A DNA stretch of 64,000 nucleotides from Ancistrus triradiatus (lineage: Eukaryota; Chordata; Actinopteri; Siluriformes; Loricariidae): NCBI GenBank assembly GCA_025084515.1, contig JAJAGP010001971.1, positions 1-64,000 on the forward strand, given 5' to 3'. The first letter of the stretch is position 1, and every line of letters starts with the position of its first letter. The notes below the pieces were generated by a model that saw only the letters and a program-made list of their open reading frames with translations, searched no databases and was not told where the DNA came from. This document shows, piece by piece, positions 11,716 to 23,251 of this stretch. The position numbers were made by a program, and so were the translations under genes.

Positions 11716-11924
11716 ATTATCGGAGTCTGTTCTCATAATATAATAAATATCATAGCCTGTAGAGCATGCAGCTCAATTATGATAATGAACTGTACGGCTT
11801 ATTAAGCTCCCGAGTGTGAGCCTCAACCTTACTGATTAGGAAGTCTAATACCTCCAGTAATCCCAGATCTCTCTCACGCTGAGGAGGTATTGCAGTAGTC
11901 CTGCATAAAGATGAAAAAGAAAAA

Positions 11925-12875
11925 CTTGGGGCGGTACAAAAAATACAAATGGTCTTTGAGGAGTAAAGATGGGCAGAAGATCTCCAGTTTATCAACAAAT
12001 GTGTGAGGAAATTATTTAAATGTTTAAAAACAATGTTCCTCAAAGAAAGACTGGAAGGGATTTATATATTTCTCCCTCTGCAGAGCATAATATCATTAAA
12101 TGATTCAGAATCTGGAGGAATTCCCTAAAAAGCCTAAACTGAAGAGGGGTGATCTCCGCTCCCTCAGACGGCACTGCATCAAGAACCATCATTCATCAAT
12201 AGCTGATAGAACCACATGGACAAGGGATTCCTTTATCAAACCTTTATCAAGCTCTACAATACAGAGTTACATTCACAGATACCACTTAAAATGTTACTGT
12301 GCTAAAAAGAAGCCTTATGTTATAACCATGTCCAGAAGGGGCGTCGGCTTCTCTGGGCTCGGAGGATCTGGGATGGACCATCATACAGTGGGAACAGGGA
12401 TTGTGCTCATAGCCATCAGTATCACAGATCTTTTTTTGGAGGAAAAGGACCATCCAATCCAAAAGCCAGGCTATGGCATGGTATGGGGTCGGCTCAGGGC
12501 CTTTGGTGAAGGTCATTTCCACTTCTGTGATGCAGCATTAATGCAGAAAAGTACCCTGAGATTTTAGAGCAACATGAGCTGCCTTCAAGACGATGTCTTT
12601 TCCAGGGATGTTCATGCACTTATCAAGAAAACAAAACCACATGCTGCACACATTACAAAGGCCCGGCTGTGGAAGAAGAGGGGACGGGTCCTGGACTGGC
12701 CCACCTGCAGTCCTGACCTGTCCTATGAAATAACACCTGAAACACTACATCACTTGGTATCCTCGGTGATAAAACATATTCTAACCCCTGTGGAAGATGC
12801 TTTACCCTCAGCTTTAGCCTTTACCTTCAACTTTTTTGGAATGTGTTTCAGGCCAGAAATGTAGTAATGGATGTT
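11925..12875 (+). mobile_element. Decayed Tc1/mariner transposon (lineage A)
   Basis: It begins with the helix-turn-helix region (gaggagtaaagatgggcaga), continues through aagaaccatcattcatcaa and ctctgggctcggaggatctg, and ends with the acceptor region encoding CSPDLS and ITPETLHHLVSS. The reading frame is broken by several shifts and internal deletions, so it cannot make transposase. Related copies are at 14240, 47815, 52962 and 59680. Confidence 0.85.
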
Positions 12876-12879
12876 AAAT

Positions 12880-13515
12880 AGCATTAATAGCAAGAGTAAC
12901 AGAGCAGCAAAAAATGCATCAATAAGACTTTCTGGGGGAATTGGAGTCATTAACCGGTTTTAGTTCATTATAATGGACAGTGACAGTTTCTCAGGCTGAC
13001 TGAGGACTAACTGGATTAGTGGATTAAACGAGTAGGAGTCAGAAATAGCGACCTCATTTGCTGCTGGAGAATCCGTAACACTGACTCTCTTCATCGCTCC
13101 GTTTTTTATTCCCAGATCGGTTTATGTTAATGTGTGAAATGTTTTTGGACAGGACTGAACATGCTGAAGGTAATGATCACTGATTGAGTTTTTAATCTTT
13201 GATTTTTGGCCTCCTGCACATCATGTCTTGACTATAACAGGATTAAATCATGCTGGATTGGACTGTTCGTTTCAGTTTCAGGATCCCTGCACCGGACCAG
13301 GTGGGTTTGATGAACAGTGCATGCAAAGTGATTTTACAGGTAAAGATATTTGACCTTTATTATCTAAATGAGCCTATGGTTCTTAGATAAAATACTTACG
13401 AAAATTAGCCAGGGGGTTACCATAGTTTTAGCCAAGTACCTTAGTAAAACCAAGACAATTATGCCACCACACAGGTCAACTTAAGTATGTGCAATACAAT
13501 ATAATCTTTATACCT
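12880..13515. other. Spacer before the minisatellite, no certain gene
   Basis: There are no coding frames of note. A short stretch at 13275-13299 is framed by a cag acceptor and a gtgggt donor, and could be an upstream exon of ptpdc1. The support is weak. Confidence 0.3.
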
Positions 13516-13519
13516 TTGG

Positions 13520-14240
13520 AATTGGAACTAGAGGATTTGTAACTGGAACTGGGAGATTTAGAACTGTAACCAGGGGACTGGTAAGTGAAACTGGAGGATT
13601 TGTAACTGGTACTGGAGGATTTGTAACTGAAACTGGGAGATTTGTAACTGAAACTGGGAGATTTGTAACTGGAACTGGGGGATTTGTAACTGGAACTGGG
13701 GGATTTGTAACTGGAACTGGGGGATTTGTAACTGGAACTGGGAGATTTGTAACTGAAACTGGAGGATTTGTAACTGTAACTGGGGATTTGTAACTGAAAC
13801 TGGAGGATTTGTAACTGGAACTGGGAGATTTAGAACTGAAACTGGAGGATTTGTAACTGGAACTGGGGGATTTGTAACTGAAACTGGGGGATTTGTAACT
13901 GTAACTGGGGATTTGTAACTGAAACTGGGAGATTTACAACTGAAACTGGAGGATTTGTAACTGAAACTGGAGGATTTGTAACTGGAACTGGGAGATTTAG
14001 AACTGTAACCAGGGGACTAGTAAGTGAAACTGGAGAATTTGAAACTGGTACTGGAGGATTTGTAACTGAAACTGGAGGATTTGTAACTGTAACTGGAGGA
14101 TTTGTAACTTAAACTGGAGGATTTGTAACTGGTACTGGAGGATTTGTAACTGGTACTGGAGGATTTGTAACTGTAACTGGAGGATTTGTAACTGTAACTG
14201 GAGGACTTGGAACTGGAACTGAAGGATGTGGTACTGGAAC
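13520..14240. repeat. Minisatellite, 20-21-bp unit, about 34 copies
   Basis: The unit reads ggatttgtaactggaactgg with g/a variation at the aact(g)gaa/gta positions. It is tandem for about 700 bases. On the minus strand part of it is open and encodes a repeating LQILQ pattern for 94 codons. It directly abuts a Tc1 lineage A fragment at 14240. Confidence 0.95.
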
Positions 14241-14440
14241 ATGGGGATGGGCTCTGTTATGGTACCCTTGGTAGAGGTCATTTACACTTCTGAGATGGCA
14301 GCATTAATGCAGAAATGTACACTGAAATTTTCCTGTCTGCAATGAAATAAAAGTCAAAATAAATGGAAGACACACTGCGGTTTTTCAAAATTGCATTTTC
14401 CACACCGTCCTAACGTTTTTTAATTTGGGGTTGTATGTTA
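14240..14440 (+). mobile_element. Tc1 lineage A 3' fragment
   Basis: It contains ggtcatttacacttctgaga, ggcagcattaatgcagaaa, and the terminal block atttggggttgta at 14426-14438. These match parts of the copy at 11925 and other lineage A ends. Confidence 0.75.
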
Positions 14441-14469
14441 TTTAGTTTAATTCTTACATATAACATTGA

Positions 14470-14600
14470 GGCTGTCCAAGGACCTTGGATCCATTTATGA
14501 GTCTTGGATCTCCCAATGTTTCTTCCTCATCACATTTAGGGAGTTTTTCCTTGTCACTGTCACCCTCAGTTCTAAAGTTATTAAAAGCTCCTTTATAAAT
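14470..14600 (+). repeat. Dispersed TTTGAGACAATG-type repeat, truncated
   Basis: It has gaggctgtccaaggacctt, aatgtttcttcctcatcac, and gggagtttttccttgtcac, but lacks the tail. Confidence 0.55.
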
Positions 14601-14819
14601 ATGACCACATGAACGTTACTACACCTGAATCCAATCTTGTTACCACAAAAAAACTCCTCCCTCTCCAGTTAATCTGTAGATATGATATGTAAGGACATGC
14701 TGATTGTCTAATGTTGTCAGGTGGATTTTGCTTTATTTTTCACGTCTTAACCCTGCTTTTCTGGTCAGCACATTGAACACACACTTTATTTTATGTCTGT
14801 GTTAATATTTCTCTCGTAG

Positions 14820-14883
14820 ACGTTATAATGGAGGTCGGCGTCAGTCTGCTTGCTTTCCGCCTGCAGATTTCCCGTTGACCATC
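14820..14883 (+). CDS. ptpdc1: Probable upstream in-frame coding part of ptpdc1
   Basis: From a cgtag acceptor to the ATG at 14884 the reading frame of ptpdc1 is open with no stop (RYNGGRRQSACFPPADFPL). This suggests that the exon is internal and a further 5' exon encodes the true N-terminus. The acceptor needs a preceding exon ending in phase 2, which I could not identify. Confidence 0.4.
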
Positions 14884-17800
14884 ATGAAGGCTGGTAAGTT
14901 TTCAAAAAGTGATCGACCCTCACCAAGACAGCGTGAAGATAAATAAACAAATTTTCCTGACCTGTATTTTGACCCCTGCGTGTCTTCTTGTTACGCAGTA
15001 AGAGCCACGATGACGGCAGCAAAGTACACGGTGGTTGGAGAGACCCTGCGCCATGTGATCCCCAGCCACATGCAGTGCTCCTTCGGATGTGGAGGTCAAG
15101 CGTGCAAATACGAAGATCCGTCTCGCTGGAGTGAAGCCCAACAGGCCATCAGAGGCCTCTATTCCTCGTGGTACATTCTTAATAAAAGATTCCTCTCACC
15201 CATGGGCACTACTGGTCTGTTTGGACTAACACAGACCCAGCCCCATCAGTCGTGGAGGAACTGAGGAAATCAGAAGCCCCTGGCTAGGCAGAAAAGACAC
15301 AGACAGACATGAACTGGAACTCCAACATTGGAAGTTCTCCTTGTCTTTTAATTGGAGATCCCAGACGAGCCCCCAAGCTGGAAGGTCATAAAGTGTGAAG
15401 CACGTCTCTGATCTCAAGTGCGAAGCCAGTACATAATCTGATGGTGCCAAGATGTCCTTGCCCATATGTGGGACACAACTTGAACACTCAATTTGACCAT
15501 GCCAGGAGCAGGATATGAAACAGGGAGGCTCATCTAACCCAGTGCTCTACCAGCTAACCCACTTTGGTTTGTATCAGATCAGGTCTCTCAAATTCAGAGC
15601 TCCTTTTCCAATTCTGTCTTGCCTGGGGCTTCGAAATTCTTAGTGTCAGAGTTCTTCCAGGCCTGGGGTACTGGGTCTGTGGAAGCAAAAGAAAATCAGG
15701 CGTGCCCTCGTGACAGTTCCAGCATGCATTCTAAAGGAATCTTCAGTTTGACAACCAAAAAAGAAAAGAAGTTAGAGAGATCTACAGGGAAATTAAGTCA
15801 GCTGAGATCTGTTTTGGAACGTGTTGCAGGCATCAAATTCCAAATGAGTGAATATTTGCAAAAATCAAAAAAGTTTATCCGTTTGAACATTAAATATCTC
15901 GTCTTTGTAGTATATTCAACTGAAATTGGGTTGAAAATGATTTGCAAATCATCGTATTCTGTTTTTATTTATGTTTTACACAACGCCCCAACTTCATTGG
16001 AATTGGGGTTGTAGATATCTGTGAGTGGTAAAAGTATATGAACCTTTGCTTTCAAAGGTGTGACCTGTGGTGCCCATCTAAACATTTTTGGTAACTGTTG
16101 ATCAGTCCTGTACATCAGCTTGGAGGAATTTGATCCCGTTCCTCCATACAGAGCAGTAGGACATTGGTGGGTTTCCTCACATGAACTGCTCACTTCAGGT
16201 CCTTACCTAACATTTGTATTAGACTAAGGTTTGGACTTTGATTTGACCATTTCAAAACATTCACCTTATTATTCTATAACTGTTATTTGGGAGAATGACT
16301 TGTGTCGTTGTCTGTGCTGCATGACCCACCTTCTCTTGAGATTCAGTTCATAAATGTTTAGAGAGCTCCTGCTATTTTCCCTGTAATTCAGAATTCATTG
16401 TTCAATCAACAATGGCATGCTGTCCTGGCCCAGATGTAGCAAAACAGACCCAAACCATGATACTACCACCACCATGTTTCACAGATGGGATAAGGATCTT
16501 ATGTTAGAATGCAGTGTTTTCCTTTCTCCAAACAAATATATCTATTGTGGTGTCGTCCATCCCCAAAATTTTCCACTAACCCTCTGGCTTGTCCGTGTGA
16601 TCTTTCGCAAAACTGCAGACGGATGATATGTTATCTTTGGAGAGCAGTGACATTCAGCGTTCTCCTGAACAGGGACTTGTGTGAAAATCTGATGATGTTG
16701 ACTTACAATTGATACTGTCTTACAATCCAAGCAATTGTGGGTTAAGGGTCTTGCTCAAGGACCCAACAGTGGCAGCTTGGCAGAGGTGGGATTTGAACCC
16801 TGGACGTTTTGATCCAGAGACCAGTACCGTACCCTAGGCTACCACAGTCCCATCCCAACATCTAACAGATTCATAAACGTCCAAGCATTACTGCCTTCTC
16901 TAAATTTCTAGACCAAGTTAATCTTAATCCTAGACTATCAATTGATGCTGCATCACATTTCTAACTTTTTGTCATGTTTAGGATCAATGAAAACCTGCTG
17001 GCCATGGCACGACCTTCCACTGAAATCATCGAGAAGTACGACATCATCGAGCAGTTTCAGAGGTAACTGACCCCTCACGAATCGGGATCTCCACCGACTT
17101 CAAACAAACTCTGAACTCTCTCTCTCTCCGTCTGTCCTCTTTAAGATGTGGTTTGAGGACAATCATTAACCTGCAGCGACCCGGAGAGCATGCAGACTGT
17201 GGAAAGCCACTAGAGCCAGAGAGCGGCTTCAGCTACCGGCCTGAGGTTTTCATGGAAGTTGGCAGTGAGTGATTAACTAATTAACTTAACCCGACAGTCT
17301 TATGTGTGTAACAGTAAAGATGTAGAACCAGGTGTAGAGCTTAATCCATGTCCAAATGGAATCAAAAGTAATGGACATCCAAAGGTGCTCATTCGGATTG
17401 AGATCTGGTGACTGTGGAGGCTGTTTTAGTTTCTGTATCCAGTGTGAATTGGAGCCACATTTGCCTGTTCTTAGCTGACAGTGTGGTCTTCTGCTGTTGT
17501 AGCCCACCTGCAGCAAGATTTGACCTGTTGTGTTGTGTGTTCAGAGATGCTCTTCTGCATACCTTGAGTTACTGTTACCTTTCTATCAGCTCGAACCAGT
17601 CTGCATTCTACTCTGATCCCCTGGCATCAACGTGGCATTTTCACTCAGAGAACTGCCCTCACTGGACATTTTCTCTTTTTTCGGACCATTCTCTGTAAAC
17701 CCTAGAGATGGCGCTATGTGTAGCAATCCCCGTGGATCAGCAGTTTCTGAAATACTCAGCACCGACAAACCATGCCACGTTCAAAGTCACTTATATGACC

Positions 17801-20799
17801 TTTCTTCTCTGTTCTGATGCTCGGTTTAACTTCAGCAGGTCGTCTTGATCATGTCTACATGCCTAAATGCATCGAGTTGCTGCCATGTGATTGGCTGATT
17901 AGATATTTGCATTAACGAGCAGGCGTACCCAATAAAGTGTCTGGTGAAAGCGAACGGACGTAGATCAGATGGATGCTAATCGTACCTGCAATCATAAATA
18001 TTTATCCGGTTGTGCATTCATGTCTCATTATGCCTGTGCGTTGCAGTTTACTTTTACAACTTTGGATGGAGCGATTACAGCGTGGCATCGCTCACCTCTA
18101 TCCTGGATATGGTTAAGGTCATGTCCTTTGCCCTCCAAGAGGGTAAGATCGCCGTTCACTGCCACGCAGGACTTGGAAGAACAGGTATGGTGTTGTTTTG
18201 ATTGTAACAGATTTGAGCACCCTTCATCTTTATGATGGGTGCCAGTAATTCTGGATCTACCCGACTGATCCCCTCCAGCATTACGAGGTTGGCATGCTTT
18301 TCACTGGTGCCCATTGTTTCCACAGGTGTGCTGCTGGCCTGCTTCCTGCTCTTCACCTCTCGAATGTCTGCAGACCAGGCTATTTTGTTTGTGCGCTCCA
18401 AACGGCCAAACTCCATCCAGACCCGAGGACAGCTCAGGTGTGTGCGCCAGTTCGCCAAGTTCCTGGTGCCACTGAGAAACGTATTTGCCCACAATGAACC
18501 GAGAGCCAGTCCCGTCACCCTCTCCGAATTCCTGATCCGCCAGAAACACATCCTGCACGGTTACGAGGCTCGCCAGCTTAGACACGTGCCAAAGCTCGTG
18601 CCGCTCATCTGCAAACTCCTTCTGGACGTCGCCGAGAATCGGCAGGTCATCGAGGAGGACGTCCTGGAGGTCCTAGACGTCACGTCCGACGATGACAGCT
18701 CGGTCTCCAATAGCGTCCGGCCACGTCCTGAACTCAGCAGGAACATAATGGTCAGAGGCGTCACTTTTAACCTGCCTCAACTCCCGGGTCCGTTCACAAT
18801 TGCAAAGAACGACTCGCAGCTGCCTCTTCATTATGCCCGAAAGAGCCTTAGCTACAGCGACTCGGACCTGCGCAGGCTGGCCGACATGATGAATCTCTCC
18901 ACGAGCTCTCTGAATTCCACAAGCAGCAGGATGCCATCTCAAGCCAGTGCTCACGGGAATCTGTCCACATATAGTTCCTGCGGCAGCCTCTGGGATCTAA
19001 AGACGTGGGTGAAGCAGAATGAGGGAAATCCGGTTCTAAGCACACGACGCCAGTCTGTCCTACAGCGAACTCAGTCTCTCGGTGTCTCCAGACAAATGGA
19101 GACGAAAAGAAGCTTCTCAATGCTGCGGTTATGGAGAAATGAGGCCAACCAAAAGGACGACTGCGACACGGCAAAAAGCAGCCAGGTCAGTCACAAAGGA
19201 GATGATGACGAAGAGGAACGGCTATCAGAGGTGCCCTTTATCACTATCCAGTCCGAGCTGTCTCTGGAGGCTCGCCGCCTGCTGGTGGCGCACTCGTTAG
19301 CGGTCGATCTAAACCAGGACGGTAAAGAAGAGCATAAATTCAAGGTTTCTGATTGGCAGGTAGGCTTTCTAATGAATCACTTCACCCATCATCCATCCGT
19401 TGTGGGGCTCTCATCCTTACCTCACGCTGGCCTCTTTAAATGTCTTCATACTTTTGGTCATGTACCTTAATACATGACATGCTTTCTCTCTCCCTCACTT
19501 TATATGTGAGCTGTGTGTGTGTGTGGGTCTACAAATCGCTGAATAAACACAAAGTGGAGCTTCTTACGGATAGGAAAGATCAGAACAGAATATCAAGTTC
19601 CCTGTTTGCACAAACACAGGAGCTACGTTGGTGCTGAGGCTGCAGGATAATGTTCTGTACAGAGAAGATTATATATGCATGCTTTCAGACAGTTCAGACA
19701 TTATAACATGCATGAGAGAGCTTTCGTTCTATAAGAACAACCGTAGTGAAGAAAAATTGTTCCTGGGTCAGGCAAACATCTCAAAGCCTCAACCTCAAAG
19801 AAATATATTCGCTTCTTCTAGGAATTCGGCCCAACAATGAATTACAAATTTGCCCACAGATTTTACATTACACCACAGATGAAGCTTTGCACTGAAAACT
19901 TATGTCACAAGTGCTCTTCGGGTGTCACTGGCACATTTATGCATGACTTCTGGCAGTGTCCCCTAGTTAAACAACTCTGGGAATCAGCAATATCTTTACC
20001 ATGTTCTCTGCTGGGGCGGGAAAGTTTACGAACCTTGAGGTGTGTCCGTCTGCCTGCAGATGGAGCTGAACCTCCAGGGAACGTTTGAGCGCCTGTGTCT
20101 GGAGAGGGACCCTTTTGTTTTGGCGGGGATCCTGTGGTCCTGGTTAGAGCAGCTGAAGGAGCCAGTGCTGTCCCTGAAAGACGTGCAGACGCTGAAACAG
20201 CAAAACCCAGACCCAAAGACTGTCCTAAATTCACTAGAACGGGCAAGAAATATGTTTTTATTGTCTACAATTAATAATTATTATTCAAACAAGTTTTTTT
20301 GTAGAAATTCACTTTCTCATTCAGGCTCAGAGGGAAACACTCGTGTCTATACTGGAATGTTTTGCTCACCTACTGGTGGTACCTGAAGAGGTGGAGGAGG
20401 CTTTTGTGCAGCGAGTAATAAAAGCTTTTACAGGGGTATGTGTGACTTCTAATACTGAGACTATTACTAGTCCAAGTCAAAGACAGAGACTTTTAGTATT
20501 CGAGTCTCCTCAACAACATCATCCATTCAGTCCATTTTTATTATTAAATTTGAAAATATCTTAATAATAAGATTTCATTCTGCCGTCAAACCAAAGACCA
20601 CTTAAGCCATCGTGGAAAGGAATTTCAGTTTGGTTTTATGTATTGCTTAATAAGGAAATAATAGATTGTTTTCTTTTGTTCACAGATGGAGAACGTAAGG
20701 GATGGGCAGGAGGTTTATGGGATTGTAGCAGATGTCCTGAAGCGTGTTTTGTGGGACATGAGGAGGAAAGCCATGGACGATCTGGAAACCCCTCAGTAG
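14884..20799 (+). CDS. ptpdc1: Protein tyrosine phosphatase domain-containing 1
   Basis: PTPDC1 is a dual-specificity-like cysteine phosphatase linked in the literature to centrosome and cilium function. Exons are 14884-14893, 14999-15170, 16982-17062, 17146-17264, 18047-18184, 18326-19359, 20060-20242, 20325-20435 and 20686-20799. The phases agree throughout, giving 653 residues. The N-terminal block RHVIPSHMQCS is near-identical to the mammalian protein. The active site HCHAGLGRTG spans the exon 5/6 border, with Cys166 and Arg172. RSKRPNSIQTRGQL follows. The long exon 6 encodes the poorly conserved serine-rich tail with the family motif LSYSDSDL. The C-terminus retains ERDPFVLAGILWSWLEQLKEP. 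The frame stays open upstream of the chosen ATG to an acceptor at 14819/14820, so an earlier coding exon is likely. The seventh intron uses a GC donor. Confidence 0.93.
15465..15575 (-). repeat. tRNA-derived SINE-like fragment
   Basis: On the minus strand ggttagctggtagagcactg is a good Pol III A box of tRNA type, and tcctgctcctggcatgg follows. It lies in intron 2 of ptpdc1. Confidence 0.4.
15810..16013 (+). mobile_element. DNA transposon 3' end
   Basis: The stretch gtgttgcaggcatcaaattc through gatttgcaaatcatcg to the terminal ccaacttcattggaattggg matches the 3' end of a very common fish DNA element. Only the end is present. Confidence 0.6.
16014..16728 (-). mobile_element. Decayed Tc1-like element (lineage D)
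   Basis: It starts with gatatctgtgagtggtaaaa, carries catgtttcacagatgggata and gcttgtccgtgtgatcttt, and ends in gacttgtgtgaaaatctgat. These blocks occur in the same order in the lineage whose short copy lies at 20880. No open transposase frame remains. Confidence 0.6.
16728..16857 (-). repeat. tRNA-derived SINE (family 1), reverse copy
   Basis: It contains caattgtgggttaagggtct, ggacccaacagtggcagctt, gggatttgaaccctgga (B box reversed) and accctaggctaccacagtcc. It is the reverse complement of the copy at 29480. Confidence 0.8.
17283..17945 (-). mobile_element. Decayed Tc1/mariner transposon (lineage B)
   Basis: On the minus strand the N-terminal ISETADPRG with SLGF and the C-terminal PPQSPDLNPNEHLW are separated by a large deletion. 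Its left end carries attagatatttgcattaacg and caataaagtgtctgg. It lies in intron 4 of ptpdc1. Confidence 0.85.
19790..20045 (+). mobile_element. L1/Tx1-like LINE ORF2 C-terminal fragment
   Basis: The frame at 19837-20040 encodes HRFYITPQMKL, LCHKCSSGVTGTFMHDFWQC and PLVKQLWES. This is the cysteine-containing tail that follows reverse transcriptase in vertebrate L1-type elements. It is truncated on both sides and lies in intron 6 of ptpdc1, running close to the next exon at 20060. Confidence 0.65.
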
Positions 20800-20879
20800 T
20801 TACAGAGCTACAACACTTTGCGCCACAAAAGTCAAGTGCAAACACAAATACATTTAAAGAATGAAAGAAAAGTTTGATA

Positions 20880-21236
20880 TGTATAAGGTGCTTGAAGTTT
20901 TCTGTATTTCTGCATAAATATGACTGTTGTCTGTTGGGGAAAATGTTTCATGTAAGAAAAAGAACCTTATCCCATCTGTGAAACATGGGGATGTAGTATC
21001 AGAACTTGCTGTTTTGCTGCATCTGGGCCTGGACAGCTCGCCGTCGTTGCTAAAACAAGTCCTGTTATTTTTCCCTCAATAAATAAACGAGTAAGTATAA
21101 TATAGTTATCTCACTTGTTTAATCAGATTCTCCTTCTCTGCTTATAGAACTTGTAAGATAATCTGATGATGTTTCAGCTCATATTTATTCATGAATTTCA
21201 AAGGGTTCACAAACTTCCAAGTACCACTATACCTTA
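20880..21236 (+). mobile_element. Short non-autonomous Tc1-like element (lineage D)
   Basis: The left end aaggtgcttgaagttttctg and the right end aaagggttcacaaacttcca with gtaccac form inverted termini flanked by TA. The inside keeps only catctgtgaaacatggggat and tttgctgcatctgggcctg, so it is an internally deleted copy of about 350 bases just after ptpdc1. Confidence 0.7.
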
Positions 21237-22250
21237 TTTTTGCGAAAGCACATCTGTTGCTTAAATCCACTTGGTCCGTGACTACACTTGCTGCACGTAC
21301 GATGGCTCTACGTAATAAATCCGGGGTGTGTAAGACTTTTTTGCACAGTATTGTACATTTAATAAGTTTTAACACTCAGTTATCACGTGCCATTACGGAT
21401 TTACTTGAATATAGCTGTAAATATCCGCATTAGATTTGTTTGCATACACTATGTAGTTGTTTGTAGCAAAAACGGAATAATGATGACCGTAGACATTTAT
21501 ACCGAGACGCCGCATCGGCTGCTTCGGCTCGTTGCTGCGATACGCCGGCACGTCCGCCATATTGGTCCAGGCAAGACTGGCTTGTAAACAAACATAAGTG
21601 AACGGAGGAGCTGCCATTTTCCTGGTTAAAATGTACCAAATTATTTCTCAACCGATTTTTAAATGAGTCGTTTTTATATTCAAGGCCTTGATCCACGTGG
21701 AGTACAAAAAAAGTAACTGGAGTTAGAGTGGATTAGTAATAGAGAGGAGTGTGTATCAGTGGTAGTTCATACGTGTTTAAAGGTCCCTTTGTAATTTAAT
21801 GTATGAAATGTGTAGAAGGTTTTCTATGTTCTCAAAGCGGCTTTTTCTCTCCAAGTCCTCATTATTTGCTTTTCTTTTGCCCCACATCAGATCTCAGATT
21901 ATTCAGTTTGAGATACTGAAAAAGAATCTAAATAGAGCATCTTTAAGTTCTTATTTAGTGAATCTCCGTCAGATGAGAAGAAGAAACTTTGATAGGAACC
22001 AGACTCAAAATGGGAATCCGTAAAAAACAAACAAAAACAAACAGATCACAGTCACCTTCACAAGCCTTAAGACAGAGTCTAAACCAGTAGCTGTAATACT
22101 GTGGCTGCATCAGTTTGTAATAAATAAATAATAAATCGCTTAAATAGAAAAGATTCCCAAACCCACAGTATTAAGAGATCATAAAACGTGTAACTCTGTA
22201 CACAACTGTCCTAAAAGTAGATAAAGAGAAATATTACATTTGGTCATTTA
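21237..22250. other. Intergenic region between ptpdc1 and the F-box gene
   Basis: No gene recognised. Several short ORFs (66-88 aa) on both strands have no family resemblance. There are no clear repeats apart from AT-rich runs near 22020-22140. Confidence 0.4.
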
Positions 22251-22259
22251 TTTATTGAT

Positions 22260-23220
22260 TATATACCATGGACTGTATATAATTTATTATAAACTCCTGT
22301 ACCAAAAATGGCCAATCCCAAAACTGCTGAAAAATGTTTCCCAGCTAGTTTGTGTTTAATGTGAGACCAACAACTCTCTATATAGGGTTCAAATCTGGAG
22401 TCTGATCAGGCCAAAACAGGAACCTTCCAACCACAGGCCTATTCACACCGAGTACGGAATAGCAGAGGGGATTTCTTACCTTGGGTTACTTTCACACCGA
22501 GTGCGCCATGTTATTTGTCGAAACACTCTAAAAACTCCCTGCTTTTTCTTTCTTTAATCTCTTCTCTTAATCTGTTGGAGATTTCTCCGTGTCTTTTTCA
22601 CATTGTCAACTTAAACACAAAAACCCGACTGAAGATTAGCGCAGGAAGCTTTTAATAGTTTGTGTTTCTGTGATCATGAACAGATCAGAACACACTTAGA
22701 TAAATAAGCAGACGCTTCCATCCAGTCCCTGTGAGCTTTATCTCCATCATTCTCCAGCCTTTCAGTTCTATTCCACCACATCTTCTCTTTAATATCCATG
22801 TTTTTAGAGGCAGCCTGTTGCTCGTCCTATAAGCTCTCGATGAGCTGTTCTGCCCGGCGACCGAGCTCTGATTGGTCAGCCTGATTTGAACAATGCAGAA
22901 ATTAGAACAGGCTCCGATTAAACATTCTATGCAGCATTCATACTATACGGCCTTCTTTCTCAAAATTTGACATGCATTTTTTTTCATCCATCAATATCTG
23001 ATCCGGTGTGAAAAGGCCTTTAGGGTAACAATTTGGTAACTGGGACCTTAAACTGTATCAGTCTTGCATGAGGTGCACTTGAATGTATTTTGGTGAATTC
23101 TGTTCCACTACTGTTCTCTGAAAAAGTTCCAAACTCAAATCTACCGTGGATATAAGTGACTTCTGAAGACAGGCCAGAGTCAAAAGATCATTCCAAAACT
23201 GTCCGGTGGGAAGAAACTAA
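22260..23220. mobile_element. Decayed DNA transposon with a nested hAT/Harbinger-like insertion
   Basis: Outer blocks at 22260-22434 and 23022-23220 (ggttcaaatctggagtctga, ctgttctctgaaaaagttcc) resemble one disrupted element. Between them, at about 22435-23021, inverted ends aggcctattcacaccga and tccggtgtgaaaaggcct enclose roughly 590 bases without coding potential. That is a typical fish non-autonomous element. Confidence 0.5.
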
Positions 23221-23251
23221 AGGCCTAACTTTGAAATCTATCTGAGACAGA

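Noticed and set aside
12100..12567. 155-aa frame as an independent gene
   Set aside because: It is a frame-shifted Tc1 transposase remnant, shared with copies at 47978 and 53240.
13997..14281. 94-aa LQILQ heptad protein on the minus strand
   Set aside because: A translation of the 21-base minisatellite; kept only as a remark on the repeat.
18156..18585. 131-aa and 94-aa minus-strand frames over ptpdc1 exon 6
   Set aside because: Antisense shadows of the long ptpdc1 exon.
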